Source: a virus. From it: a DNA stretch of 37,209 nucleotides. Each line of letters opens with the position of its first letter. The stretch's first letter is position 1. The stretch is from IMG/VR virus record IMGVR_UViG_3300036406_000655, positions 1 through 37,209 of that record, one strand, 5' to 3'. Below are positions 17,783 through 26,345 of this stretch, piece after piece. Made by a program: the position numbers and the translations under genes. The notes below the pieces were generated by a model. The model had not been told where the DNA came from. It was given only the letters and a program-made list of their open reading frames with translations, and made no database searches.

Positions 17783-19573
17783 TTATCCTATTTTTAGCCA
17801 AGACCCGCCTCTATCAACAACATTACTTATTTCAGATAAAATTCTCAATACTCGTAGTATCATCTGTGTATCATTTGTAGCTCTTATTAGACTTATTCCC
17901 TTTGTTTTTGTATCCCCATCAGTTTTACCAGTAAATGAATAAGTAGGATCCATTTCTAAAATTGATTTTCTTACAATAGGTCTTCCAACTCCCAGTGCAC
18001 CACCAATATCTCCAGACCACTCATCAAATACAACTTCTATCACATTTTTTATATCAGATATTCCACCATTGTTTGATGATAATTTTTTTGTCTCTGTAAG
18101 TATAGAATTTGCCTTTGTCTTATCAGTAACTCCATTTACCAAGTCTTTAAATTGAGATTTATATGTATCATTCCATTTTAGAATTTGGTTTATTTCTTGA
18201 CCAGGACCAAATGAATTACTCGCGGCTGGTGGAACAAATATGTAGTCGAGTCTTGATGGCGGAGATTTTACTTCTAACGTTTTCAATATACTTTCAACTG
18301 ATGAGTATCTACTGTTAGATATTGCATATATCTTATCCCATTCAGTAAATATCTGTTTGATAATATCAGCAGCAGGATTTCCAGGTTCTGGTTCTGGTTC
18401 TTTTGGTTTGAGTGCATCAGCAATACCACCAACGGCCTTTTCAAATGCGGCAAGTTGTTTTGCTGCCGACTCTTCTGCTTTCTTGGCTTGGGCTTCAAGT
18501 TGTGTTGCCAATGCATCGAAAGCGTCTGCGGTATTTGTAAGTTGTTCAGATACTTTACCTTCCAATTCGGTAATAGTAGAATCTATCACTTCATTCAAAG
18601 TAATAATTGTGTCATCTTTTATAGCATTTTCATCTAGAATTTGATTACGTTTATCTGACAGCTCTTCTATCACACGAGAAAGGTCGTCTATACCCTCTTG
18701 TTTTAGTTGTACTAACTCATTTAGGTTGTCTACCTGTTCAGATAAATTTTGCACTTTTGCTTGTAATGAAGGTACTGTGTTTGAATCTTCTACTATCAAT
18801 CGTTTCAAATTTTCAGTAAGAGATTGTTGATCTGTTGGAACTCCTGTTCCCGTTCCAGTTTCATTTCCATCACCACCTTGACTCGGAAATAGTGTAACAA
18901 ATTCAGCTGCTTTTTTCAATACATTTTTTTCAGCAACAATTGCATCTGGTAAACTTTTGAATTCATTTGGAACCACATAATTTACTGAAGTTATTGTGAA
19001 TCTCTCATCGAGAACTTCTACGTTTATAGAACCTCTATTTCTGATGTAATTATCAAATGATGTTACTCTGCCCGTTTCATCCCTAGTAACGGCTACAGTA
19101 GTATCTATGTCTTGTTGTGTTTTTTTAGTCAGTTCATTTAGAATATTTTTTAGCTCTTCCGATGGAAGAACTCCACTTTCACTTCCAGTTAGAATTTTTC
19201 TGACTATAAAACCAAAAAACGGATCCAATGGTTCAGACTTTATACTGTCTAGTAAATTTGTATCTTTTGTTATGTTTCCAGCAGAAATTTCATTTCGTAT
19301 CAAAGTTTCTTTTGCTATGTATTTTTTTACATAATCATAATCTGTGGATGATTTGAATTCCTTCAGTCTTTGAAGTAATTCCTCTCTTGGTGGATATGAT
19401 TCTTTTCTTGGATTATTTGCAATTTTTTTTACCAACTTTATATTACGTTGTTCAAAAAATTCAAAAAACTCATCAGTTGTATTGAACATAATATTGGGAA
19501 ATTCAGATATTATAGATTCTGCCTGAGTTTCTTCAACGTATTGCTCAAATAAAAATTGTTCTATACGAATCAT
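17783..19573 (-). CDS. Coiled-coil baseplate/tail-region structural protein
   Basis: The 596-residue protein has a helical, charged N-terminal third (NIMFNTTDEFFEFFEQRNIK, PPREELLQRLKEFK), then a long heptad-rich region at about residues 255-390 (LQAKVQNLSEQVDNLNELV; LEAQAKKAEESAAKQLAAFE) ending in an EPEPEP hinge. The last 190 residues form a globular domain (LDYIFVPPAASNSFGPGQ, VVFDEWSGDIGGALGVGRPI, ILRVLRILSEISNVVD). The architecture suggests a rod or trimeric spacer between two folded ends. Its ATG overlaps the stop of the upstream gene (ATGA), and the 1340-residue gene starts 3 nt after its end, so the gp6 to 1340 run is tightly coupled. I do not recognise a named homologue; structural role is inferred from operon position. 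Confidence 0.72.
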   Translation of the reverse strand: MIRIEQFLFEQYVEETQAESIISEFPNIMFNTTDEFFEFFEQRNIKLVKKIANNPRKESYPPREELLQRLKEFKSSTDYDYVKKYIAKETLIRNEISAGNITKDTNLLDSIKSEPLDPFFGFIVRKILTGSESGVLPSEELKNILNELTKKTQQDIDTTVAVTRDETGRVTSFDNYIRNRGSINVEVLDERFTITSVNYVVPNEFKSLPDAIVAEKNVLKKAAEFVTLFPSQGGDGNETGTGTGVPTDQQSLTENLKRLIVEDSNTVPSLQAKVQNLSEQVDNLNELVQLKQEGIDDLSRVIEELSDKRNQILDENAIKDDTIITLNEVIDSTITELEGKVSEQLTNTADAFDALATQLEAQAKKAEESAAKQLAAFEKAVGGIADALKPKEPEPEPGNPAADIIKQIFTEWDKIYAISNSRYSSVESILKTLEVKSPPSRLDYIFVPPAASNSFGPGQEINQILKWNDTYKSQFKDLVNGVTDKTKANSILTETKKLSSNNGGISDIKNVIEVVFDEWSGDIGGALGVGRPIVRKSILEMDPTYSFTGKTDGDTKTKGISLIRATNDTQMILRVLRILSEISNVVDRGGSWLKIG

Positions 19574-20742
19574 CTTGAAACCTTGAAATAATACTGGTTA
19601 TCGAATATTTGAGATATATTGCCACCATCTGTTTCCGATTTGATTAAAACTCTATAAAATCTTTCTGGTTGAAATGAATCCATCCACAATTTGAAATAAT
19701 TACCATCTCCATCGCAGCTAAGTTTTGAACCAGTCTTATCGAATGGAATTATAATTTCGTCTGTATGTGCATCTCTGATTTCGTAATAAGAAGATGTTGG
19801 TAGAAAATAATTTTGTGTGTAATATGACTGTGTTGTGTATGTTTTTTGTGGATATTTGCTATTCACATATACTCGTATTTTTGCCTTTTCTGTTTCAGAA
19901 TATGATTTTTTTAGATTTACATTGATTAGTGTATCATCTAAAGAAAGTTGTGTGAGGCTACCAGTCTGAAATGATGAATCATCCCATACAACAAAAAGTC
20001 TTGGGACATAAATCGTGTTACTATCAGTTGAGAAAAATTTCAAGCTAGGAAGTGTTTCCGTTGAGGACTCTATATCGTTTGAAAATTTTAGTATAAATCC
20101 TTCGTTATCAAATCTACCAGATCCAGTTATCCATTTTTTTACGATTGAAGTAACATTCATATAAATGTCAGATGATTCATATGAGAATGACTGTGTACAT
20201 ATAGTATTTTCAAATGTCCACCATGTTCCCCCACCGACTGATGAGAAGTATGAACCGGTTGACGAAGCATATAATGCTCCAAAAATTAGATTAGCATCCA
20301 CCCAGCTATCGGATATTTCATCCCATTCATAATTTAGACCACCAGTTACTTCGGTTACACCCCATAATTTTCCAACTGACTTAGAAGAACGATATTTCCA
20401 AGAAACACCATCTGTTGTTATCGGTGTGTTATTATATTTACCCGTTCCGTTTACCCAAGAACCACTTATAGGATATGCATATACTGTATATTCTTGTGGT
20501 ATTTCTCTAACGTCTGCAGTCCTTAGCTGTAAGTAATATTTTGCGTTTGAAGATATTTTTCCAGAGTTTACGTCCGATTCTATACCTGATACATCAAATT
20601 TCATCAAAATTCTACTGTTGTATTTTGATGAACTACCTACCAATTGATGGGATAATTCCAAAATTTGGTCTGTACCAGTATTTAGAGATTCTGTTCTTTC
20701 ATATATTGTAGAATCAAATTTAGGATAAATGGTGTATATCAT
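19570..20742 (-). CDS. Baseplate-region structural protein, beta-sandwich (DNRLRE-like)
   Basis: The 390-residue protein starts IYPKFDSTIYERTESLNTGT and continues with SRILMKFDVSGI, AKYYLQLRTA, TVYAYPISGSWVNGTGKYN and a VSWKYR segment, ending the domain with GFILKFSNDIES and LKFFSTDSNTIYVPRLFVVW. This order (a repeat-bearing entry strand, an R-x-L-x-x-F-D strand, a 'sW..GtG' loop) is reminiscent of DNRLRE-type beta-sandwich domains found in surface and carbohydrate-binding proteins; the match is by eye and moderate. The last 120 residues (KAKIRVYVNSKYP, YYEIRDAHTDEIIIPFDKTG, RFYRVLIKSETDGG) are a second beta domain. It lies between gp6 and the coiled-coil protein with ATGA overlaps at both ends, so a stoichiometric baseplate role is likely. 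Confidence 0.7.
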   Translation of the reverse strand: MIYTIYPKFDSTIYERTESLNTGTDQILELSHQLVGSSSKYNSRILMKFDVSGIESDVNSGKISSNAKYYLQLRTADVREIPQEYTVYAYPISGSWVNGTGKYNNTPITTDGVSWKYRSSKSVGKLWGVTEVTGGLNYEWDEISDSWVDANLIFGALYASSTGSYFSSVGGGTWWTFENTICTQSFSYESSDIYMNVTSIVKKWITGSGRFDNEGFILKFSNDIESSTETLPSLKFFSTDSNTIYVPRLFVVWDDSSFQTGSLTQLSLDDTLINVNLKKSYSETEKAKIRVYVNSKYPQKTYTTQSYYTQNYFLPTSSYYEIRDAHTDEIIIPFDKTGSKLSCDGDGNYFKLWMDSFQPERFYRVLIKSETDGGNISQIFDNQYYFKVSR

Positions 20743-22643
20743 CCGAATGCCCTCACTCTACCAATAATATCATTATCAGGGTATTTTATTTCAAAAATTG
20801 ATGGATCAAGTGATGGAAAAACTATACCATTTTTAGTTGCGGTATCTATGTTGTAAGAATATTTCGAATATCCAAGAGTAGTATCATAAAAATTCACTAT
20901 TCTAACATTAGATACGGTTTGAACACCTTCAACTCTATCGAGTTCGGTATAGATATTACTTATAACGATTGGTTGATTTATTTGCCATCTTTTTATATCA
21001 AAGTATCGTTTTAGTTTATCTATACATCTCAATACAACCTGATTTCCATTTTGATCTGGCATTGTAATTATATCGAATTCAATTCCGATGTTTATTATGT
21101 ATGCGTCTTTTATGTTTATTGCGTCTGTCAATATTCTATGATGACCCAAATATGTTTTTAGATTTTCTTTGGTTGCAACATTTATTGTTGTTAGTTTACT
21201 ATTTGAATCATATCCCAAAACGTAAAAGTTCAATGCTAAATCGTTTGCAACTCTATCGCTATTGAATATGGATTCTTCTGTAAGTTGTGTGTCTTTTGTT
21301 ATGTATGCCTTTGCTATTGACCCGTACTTCTGCGGAAGACTATATGCCCGAATAATATAATCTTCTTTTGTAACTGCACGATTCTGTGAGGCAAATGATG
21401 CGAGAGCATTTTGACGAATTTCATTTATTGTCTCACCATCCTTACCACCAGTAGCAGGTTCAGGGTTTGTTGTTGCGATACTACCAATTACTTGATTGTA
21501 TAGTGTTATGTCTAGACCGGTTTCATCCAAAAGTATAGTTTTACTTACAATTCGTGTCAGTCTTTCTGATGCAACGTTGTCTCTTACACCACCACCCTGT
21601 GTGTAATATATTGTGAGTGTGGTATTGTTTGGGGCTAATCCATAAGTTTTTGTGTACAAAAAATTAGATGGGTCTATATTTGGAGATGTTGATGATTCAA
21701 TTCCAGTAAGAGATGAACCAATCAAATCTGGGTTTGGTATTAGTTCTTCATCGTCAAAGTCAGAAACACCAGCACCAAAACTTATTTCATATGAACTGGT
21801 GAAGTTATTTCCAAAAGCTCTTGAAGAAAATCGTCTAGAAACCCTATTCAATTTCAACAAATAAGGTGTCTCAGTTCTATATGAACTCAGTTGTTTATCA
21901 TTTCTTGGTATGTTTGCAACAGATTCAAAGATAGTATCTTGTGCGAGATAAGGCACGTGCGTCCATTTGTTTCCGTCTGAATCTATCGCATATAGTATTT
22001 CTATGATTCTATCGTCGTTCAGAATGACTTTATCATATGGTTTTGGGGAACCAAAAGAGTAACTTGAAGTTTTTATTACACCAGAAACTGCCTTTACAGA
22101 CTTTTTCAGCAGATAAAAAGTTGGTTCCGTAGAATCTAAATCGTCTACCTCAAAAACAGTTACTTCAGTTGGTTCAAAAGAACTACTAAATCTAAAATCA
22201 AGATATTCTATTGTTCTAAATTGTATGGAGTTATCAGATTCGTCAGCAACAATCATACCAGGCTCTATTGCAAAAGCGTAACTCCAATCGGGAGTATTGT
22301 TCACGCCAGTACCGATAGCAGGTACAATCTGAAATACGTCTATTGAAACATTAGCAGCAACAGAAGTCTTTGGTGTATAACCAAATGATTGAGCAAGATT
22401 TATTATATTTTGAGTTTCGGATGCCTGTAGTATCATTGACTCTTGGAGTGCAACATCCGTATAATACGAAAGCACATCGCCGACGTATGCAGACATTTCC
22501 ATAAACATCATACCAGGTGATGATTCGTTGAAATCTTGGTATGAATTTGGAAAATAGTTTTTTGCAAAATCTATAAGATTCTGTCTCAATGAACCGAAAT
22601 CTCTTGAGAGATAACGAATATCCTTTTTTACTAAATCTGCCAT
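20739..22643 (-). CDS. gp6: Baseplate wedge protein gp6 (T4-type, gpJ-like)
   Basis: The 634-residue protein has the hallmark gp6 N-terminus, RYLSRDFGSLRQNLIDFAKN, followed by YFPNSYQDFNESSPGMMFME and AYVGDVLSYYTD. The middle has the conserved gpJ-type region (GGKDGETINEIRQNALASFA, NRAVTKEDYIIRAYSLPQKY). The C-terminus contains the mixed alpha/beta part, including QPIVISNIYTELDRVEGVQT. In T4, gp6 forms the dimeric inner ring that joins wedges around the hub and drives the baseplate conformational change. The gene follows gp25 directly with a one-base TAATG overlap and has AGAGG before its ATG. Length is close to T4 gp6 (660). A TATTTATA box lies 45 nt upstream, inside gp25. Confidence 0.95.
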   Translation of the reverse strand: MADLVKKDIRYLSRDFGSLRQNLIDFAKNYFPNSYQDFNESSPGMMFMEMSAYVGDVLSYYTDVALQESMILQASETQNIINLAQSFGYTPKTSVAANVSIDVFQIVPAIGTGVNNTPDWSYAFAIEPGMIVADESDNSIQFRTIEYLDFRFSSSFEPTEVTVFEVDDLDSTEPTFYLLKKSVKAVSGVIKTSSYSFGSPKPYDKVILNDDRIIEILYAIDSDGNKWTHVPYLAQDTIFESVANIPRNDKQLSSYRTETPYLLKLNRVSRRFSSRAFGNNFTSSYEISFGAGVSDFDDEELIPNPDLIGSSLTGIESSTSPNIDPSNFLYTKTYGLAPNNTTLTIYYTQGGGVRDNVASERLTRIVSKTILLDETGLDITLYNQVIGSIATTNPEPATGGKDGETINEIRQNALASFASQNRAVTKEDYIIRAYSLPQKYGSIAKAYITKDTQLTEESIFNSDRVANDLALNFYVLGYDSNSKLTTINVATKENLKTYLGHHRILTDAINIKDAYIINIGIEFDIITMPDQNGNQVVLRCIDKLKRYFDIKRWQINQPIVISNIYTELDRVEGVQTVSNVRIVNFYDTTLGYSKYSYNIDTATKNGIVFPSLDPSIFEIKYPDNDIIGRVRAFG

Positions 22644-23161
22644 TAGTTTTGAGCCTCTTCAATTACACGAATAGTTGCTGTTTCAGATATAAATATCCTA
22701 ACTGGCAAATATATGTTTGTTCCTGAAATTAATACACGTAGAAAAATACTAATTGCATGATTTGGATCATCAACTCTACCATCGTCGGAAATGTTCAGAT
22801 TTACTGTTAGTTCTGTTACAATTAGGTATGGTAACCAAATTGAAATTGCAGTCTCTATATCTCCTCGAATTCTATTTGTAAATTCTTCTTCATCGGTTAT
22901 ATTCTCAAATAATATAGATCTAATATCTGTTCCAAACTCTGGCTCAAAATATCTTTCACCTTTTGCAGTAAGTAAGAGATTCTTTAGATTACTCAGTACC
23001 TGATTCTTGTTTGTTGTACTCGTAAAGAATATACCATTCGGATTGTTGAACGGCAATGTTACCCCGATTGGTTTTATTACACCAGGTCTCCTCAAATCTT
23101 GAACTTGAGATGTATTTGAGTCAGTTGGATTGAGTAATAGTGTTTTCCTGCGAAATGCCAT
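22643..23161 (-). CDS. gp25: Baseplate wedge protein gp25
   Basis: The 172-residue protein contains the conserved gp25 core: NKNQVLSNLKNLLLTAKGER followed by YFEPEFGTDIRSILFE, then DEEEFTNRIRGDIETAI and WLPYLIVTELTVNLN. This is the small wedge subunit that links gp6 and the sheath-side proteins in contractile systems, including type VI secretion baseplates. The family is sometimes labelled 'gp25-like lysozyme', but it is structural in the assembled baseplate. The N-terminal 35 residues are a phage-specific extension with basic and Pro residues. A strong AGGAG precedes the ATG, and the downstream gp6 start overlaps its stop by one base, so the two wedge proteins are translated together. Confidence 0.95.
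   Translation of the reverse strand: MAFRRKTLLLNPTDSNTSQVQDLRRPGVIKPIGVTLPFNNPNGIFFTSTTNKNQVLSNLKNLLLTAKGERYFEPEFGTDIRSILFENITDEEEFTNRIRGDIETAISIWLPYLIVTELTVNLNISDDGRVDDPNHAISIFLRVLISGTNIYLPVRIFISETATIRVIEEAQN
22688..22695 (-). promoter_or_regulatory. TATTTATA box inside gp25, 45 nt before gp6
   Basis: The same 8-mer occurs inside the end of the gp25 gene, 45 nt upstream of the gp6 ATG, a spacing like that of the FISUMP gene box. It could give extra gp6 transcription, but it encodes part of the gp25 C-terminus and may be coincidental. Confidence 0.25.
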
Positions 23162-23163
23162 TA

Positions 23164-23604
23164 TTAGACTCCTTTTTTCTCATTTATTTTTGCCATGAGA
23201 GCAGAATAATCACGAGTAAGTGCCTTTGATACTTCTGGTGTTATTTCTTCTTGATTATATCCATCGGGTATCATTCCATTATTCATTCTCCCTGACATAA
23301 TCGAATCGGTATTGAATCGCATTTCCGGATATTCTTCTTCCTGCATTGCGTGTTCCATTGACATTCTTGTTTCATTTAGAATATCTTGAATACTAGATAA
23401 TCCAGTTTTTGAAGGTCTTGATGGTTTCATTTCCTTTTGAGGTTGCTTCTTTATCGAGGATAATTCTTTCATCAAAGACATACCATGTTCTAATGTTTTT
23501 TTATCAGTAGTCTTTTTAGACTCATTGATTTTTTTATCAAGAGCATATTCGATTTCTTCTCTGATTATTACTCTTATTTGTTTCAGGAGTTTATCCAAAC
23601 TCAT
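23164..23604 (-). CDS. Small conserved protein between tail lysin and gp25 (unknown)
   Basis: The 146-residue protein begins with an amphipathic helix (LDKLLKQIRVIIREEIEYAL), followed by a Lys/Ser-rich disordered stretch with KPSRPSKTG, a helix SIQDILNETRMSMEHAMQEE, and a C-terminal helix PEVSKALTRDYSALMAKINE. It is Met-rich. I do not recognise a family with a known function. Its placement 1 nt after the 911-residue amidase-like gene and 2 nt before gp25 suggests a baseplate component or assembly chaperone, which is inference. A GGAG lies 6 nt before the ATG. Coding is supported by the tight operon spacing and a complete frame with a good ribosome binding site. Confidence 0.65.
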   Translation of the reverse strand: MSLDKLLKQIRVIIREEIEYALDKKINESKKTTDKKTLEHGMSLMKELSSIKKQPQKEMKPSRPSKTGLSSIQDILNETRMSMEHAMQEEEYPEMRFNTDSIMSGRMNNGMIPDGYNQEEITPEVSKALTRDYSALMAKINEKKGV

Positions 23605-23605
23605 A

Positions 23606-26341
23606 TCATATCTCCATTATATTTCTTAAAATATTGAAAGCAGCAGGATTCAATTCTTTGTCTTTTTTTACTTGTAAGTCGTTTACATATTTCTTGTAAG
23701 TTTCAGTTTGTTTGACACTAAATCCAATTCCGTTAGTATATGGTTTTGCATCTCCTCGTCTATGGACAAAGAAATACGGTATTTTACCATTGAAATCGTG
23801 AATACCGGTATATTTTTTGAATCCATACTCCTGTCCATTTCCATCCGAGTTGTCTAGTCCGGTATTTCCACCTATAGTGTATATCTCACCGGTCGGTGAA
23901 AAATGTAATAGTGTTTCTACGTGACCAGAACCGTTACCGTCAGGTCTTCTCACCACAAATGCACCTGGCCAATTTTTTATCTTATCCCAAAGTTGTTTAC
24001 CAGCTTCAGTAAGACCGTTTGATGTCCAATGAAATCCATTTTCAAATAATGCAACAACATTATTTTCGTTATAAAAAGTACCAGAAGATGAATTTTTTGA
24101 AATACTATCTAACTCCGATTGATATTCTTTTATATCTTCTTCCAATTTTTTGTTTGCATTCTCTAGATTTTGTATTTCTCTCTCAAGGTTTCTAACTTTT
24201 ATGTAAAATCCATCTATTTTTTTTTGATTATATTTTGTTGGATCTGTATTGTCTCTATAGTTTGCTTCATTTTTTTCTGCATTTGGTTTTTCTTTTTCTA
24301 GTGATGTTTTCTTTGTTTTTATTGAAGAGTTATTACCAGAAATGGTTCCTTTTTTAGAAGATATATCATTCTGTAATTTCTTCTTTCGACTATCCAATCG
24401 TTCTCCAAAAATGTTAAATGGTGACTTGGAATAAAGTGTTGGGGCGTTTCTTGTGTTTGTTATGTCCACAGGATTACTATCAGATGAATATTTTCCGTTA
24501 GAATAAAGCATAAAATTTGTACACAGACCACACCAAAATGGATTTTCGGCCCAATTTGTATCTATTTCATTTGGGTGATCGATAACGGCAGCAAATGAAC
24601 CTATACCTCCTTGTGATTCTTTTACTACACTACGAGCTCTTGTTATTGCGGCGTGTATTTCCGACCCTTCCCCAAACATATACGGCCAATTTTTATTGAA
24701 TCTACCAACTGCACCGGAATTCATTAGAAGTGCCGCATCTATTGGAGATTCAACAGTATATCCTTTGAAAATTTTATCCAATTGAGAACCAAAAGAGAAT
24801 AGATTTTTAAATCTACTTTCAACACTGCCAAAATCTATTGGGGGTTGTGAATTCTTTGGGTATAATTTTTTACCTTCTCCTCTAAAAAATATTCCATTCG
24901 TCGGATCTTTACCAACACTATTCATCCATTTTATAAAAGTCAATGCGCGTGGTGGAATCTGTGTCATTGCTTTTGGTTTTTTATCTTCAGGTATTGGTTT
25001 TGATTTTTCCTCTATTTTTACAGTTTTACCTTCAGGTAAATCGGGATTAGAACCATCGGGTACACCATTTGACTTTTCTTTTACTTGTTTTTTTTCTAAA
25101 GCATCCGACTCTTCTGATTTTCTCTGAGCTTCTGTTTCTTGTTTTTTCTGCTCTATTTCTTTATTTACTACTTCTTTATTTACTTCACTACCAGGTTGTA
25201 CTTTATCTTTAGATTGTGAATTTACCTTTTCTGTTTGAATTTGTTTTATTTGACTTTCACTATAATAGTCTTCAACAACTGGGTCATCTTGTAAAAATAC
25301 AGTTGATAAGTAATTTGAACTTCCAGTATTCTCCGTTCTTATAACAATTTCGTCATCTTTTACAGCTTCTATTGAGAGATATTTTCGAGTATTACCAGAA
25401 GTTCCAGCTTGAGGTGTTGCATTTGTTTGACCGGAATCCGTGGTCTGATTATTTACTTCTTCGGTTGTACCGATAACACCAGTTGTACCAGCTACACCAG
25501 CTACTCCGCTAACACCAGTTGTACCAGCTACACCAGCTACTCCGCTAACACCAGTTGTACCAGCTACACCAGCTACTCCACTAACACCAGTTGTACCAGG
25601 ATTTTGTGGTGTACCAAAAAGTTCATCCCATCCTTCCGGTTTTGGAAAAATGTTATTGAACTCGCCACGTACTCCCTCATTAGTACCATCGGGTATATCA
25701 ATAAATGAATTTACTATGACAGGTATGGATGATATTTCTAGAAAATTAGTACCTTCCAGTTCTTCATTTATACTTTCTATATGTTTAGAAAATCCTTTAT
25801 TTTCATTTATCTGTGAGATTGGATATGATAAAGAAGATAATGCTTTACTAAGTTCTTGATATGATTCTGCAACTATGGTGTTGTAATCTGTTCTAATACT
25901 TTCTATTAGGGATGGATTTGTTTCATTTGGAAGTTTTAGATATGATGTTTCAAACACACCAACATTCAATGAGAATTTCTTATTTATAAAAGTACCTGTT
26001 TGTGAAATTCCACAGTAACCGGTCAGAAGTAAATAACCAAATGGTTCATCTTTGTTTGATAGTTTGTCTTGAAAATCTTTTCTTATTTTTGACCCACGTT
26101 GAGATGTTGGAAGGTTCAAAAAATCCCATAACAGTTCATCTTTTGGATAAAAATCATTCGCTGTATAAAAAGCAGAAATATAAGATGAATCAATCAAACC
26201 ACGTTCAGGGTCTGATATTTGCAGTTTAGAATATCTTTTTACTTCTTGGGTAATTTGAGAACTAAATATACCCTGAAGTTTTAGAATTTTTTCCTTTCTG
26301 TCTTTTCTATATTTTTCCGCGAGTTCTTCTCTTGTTGCCAT
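23606..26341 (-). CDS. Tail/baseplate protein with TIGR02594/CHAP-like cell-wall amidase domain and collagen-like repeats
   Basis: This 911-residue protein has four parts. Residues 1-240 are a globular structural domain. Residues about 247-290 are collagen-like Gly-x-y triplets built from three copies of GTTGVSGVAGVA. Residues about 370-440 are a Lys/Glu/Gln-rich, probably extended linker. The C-terminal part is a papain-like amidase/peptidase: FWCGLCTNF (nucleophile Cys, about 603), GSGHVETLL (His, about 808) and TIGGNTG (Asn, about 821), the order expected of TIGR02594/CHAP-like enzymes that cut peptidoglycan peptides. A coiled coil at about 645-755 is inserted between Cys and His. The gene sits between the gp5-like hub and gp25, so the likely job is local wall digestion during tail penetration. 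Catalysis is inferred from motifs only. Confidence 0.82.
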   Translation of the reverse strand: MATREELAEKYRKDRKEKILKLQGIFSSQITQEVKRYSKLQISDPERGLIDSSYISAFYTANDFYPKDELLWDFLNLPTSQRGSKIRKDFQDKLSNKDEPFGYLLLTGYCGISQTGTFINKKFSLNVGVFETSYLKLPNETNPSLIESIRTDYNTIVAESYQELSKALSSLSYPISQINENKGFSKHIESINEELEGTNFLEISSIPVIVNSFIDIPDGTNEGVRGEFNNIFPKPEGWDELFGTPQNPGTTGVSGVAGVAGTTGVSGVAGVAGTTGVSGVAGVAGTTGVIGTTEEVNNQTTDSGQTNATPQAGTSGNTRKYLSIEAVKDDEIVIRTENTGSSNYLSTVFLQDDPVVEDYYSESQIKQIQTEKVNSQSKDKVQPGSEVNKEVVNKEIEQKKQETEAQRKSEESDALEKKQVKEKSNGVPDGSNPDLPEGKTVKIEEKSKPIPEDKKPKAMTQIPPRALTFIKWMNSVGKDPTNGIFFRGEGKKLYPKNSQPPIDFGSVESRFKNLFSFGSQLDKIFKGYTVESPIDAALLMNSGAVGRFNKNWPYMFGEGSEIHAAITRARSVVKESQGGIGSFAAVIDHPNEIDTNWAENPFWCGLCTNFMLYSNGKYSSDSNPVDITNTRNAPTLYSKSPFNIFGERLDSRKKKLQNDISSKKGTISGNNSSIKTKKTSLEKEKPNAEKNEANYRDNTDPTKYNQKKIDGFYIKVRNLEREIQNLENANKKLEEDIKEYQSELDSISKNSSSGTFYNENNVVALFENGFHWTSNGLTEAGKQLWDKIKNWPGAFVVRRPDGNGSGHVETLLHFSPTGEIYTIGGNTGLDNSDGNGQEYGFKKYTGIHDFNGKIPYFFVHRRGDAKPYTNGIGFSVKQTETYKKYVNDLQVKKDKELNPAAFNILRNIMEI
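25478..25599 (-). repeat. 36-bp tandem repeat encoding collagen-like GTTGVSGVAGVA units
   Basis: Three full 36-bp units begin at 25478, 25514 and 25550, followed by a 14-bp partial unit to 25599. Only one base change is visible between units (TCCGCT versus TCCACT). Each unit is in frame and encodes 12 residues of Gly-x-y triplets in the 911-residue tail protein, so copy-number change alters the rod length without a frameshift. Confidence 0.92.
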
Positions 26342-26345
26342 ATCT

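Noticed and set aside
17574-17942. 122-codon plus-strand frame across the start of the 1340-residue gene
   Set aside because: It overlaps two well-supported minus-strand genes and their junction; no domain is seen.
22643-23161. Lysozyme annotation of the gp25 homologue
   Set aside because: The family label is historical; no lysozyme catalytic arrangement is visible and the protein is a baseplate wedge subunit.
25409-25708. Repeat-containing plus-strand frame and possible CRISPR-like repeat
   Set aside because: The regular pattern is the tandem 36-bp unit read in the wrong strand. There are no spacers between units and no cas genes, so it is a coding minisatellite, not a CRISPR array.
25982-25989. 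Exact T4 late box TATAAATA on the minus strand
   Set aside because: It lies in the middle of the 911-residue gene, far from any start codon, and one such hit is expected by chance at this base composition.
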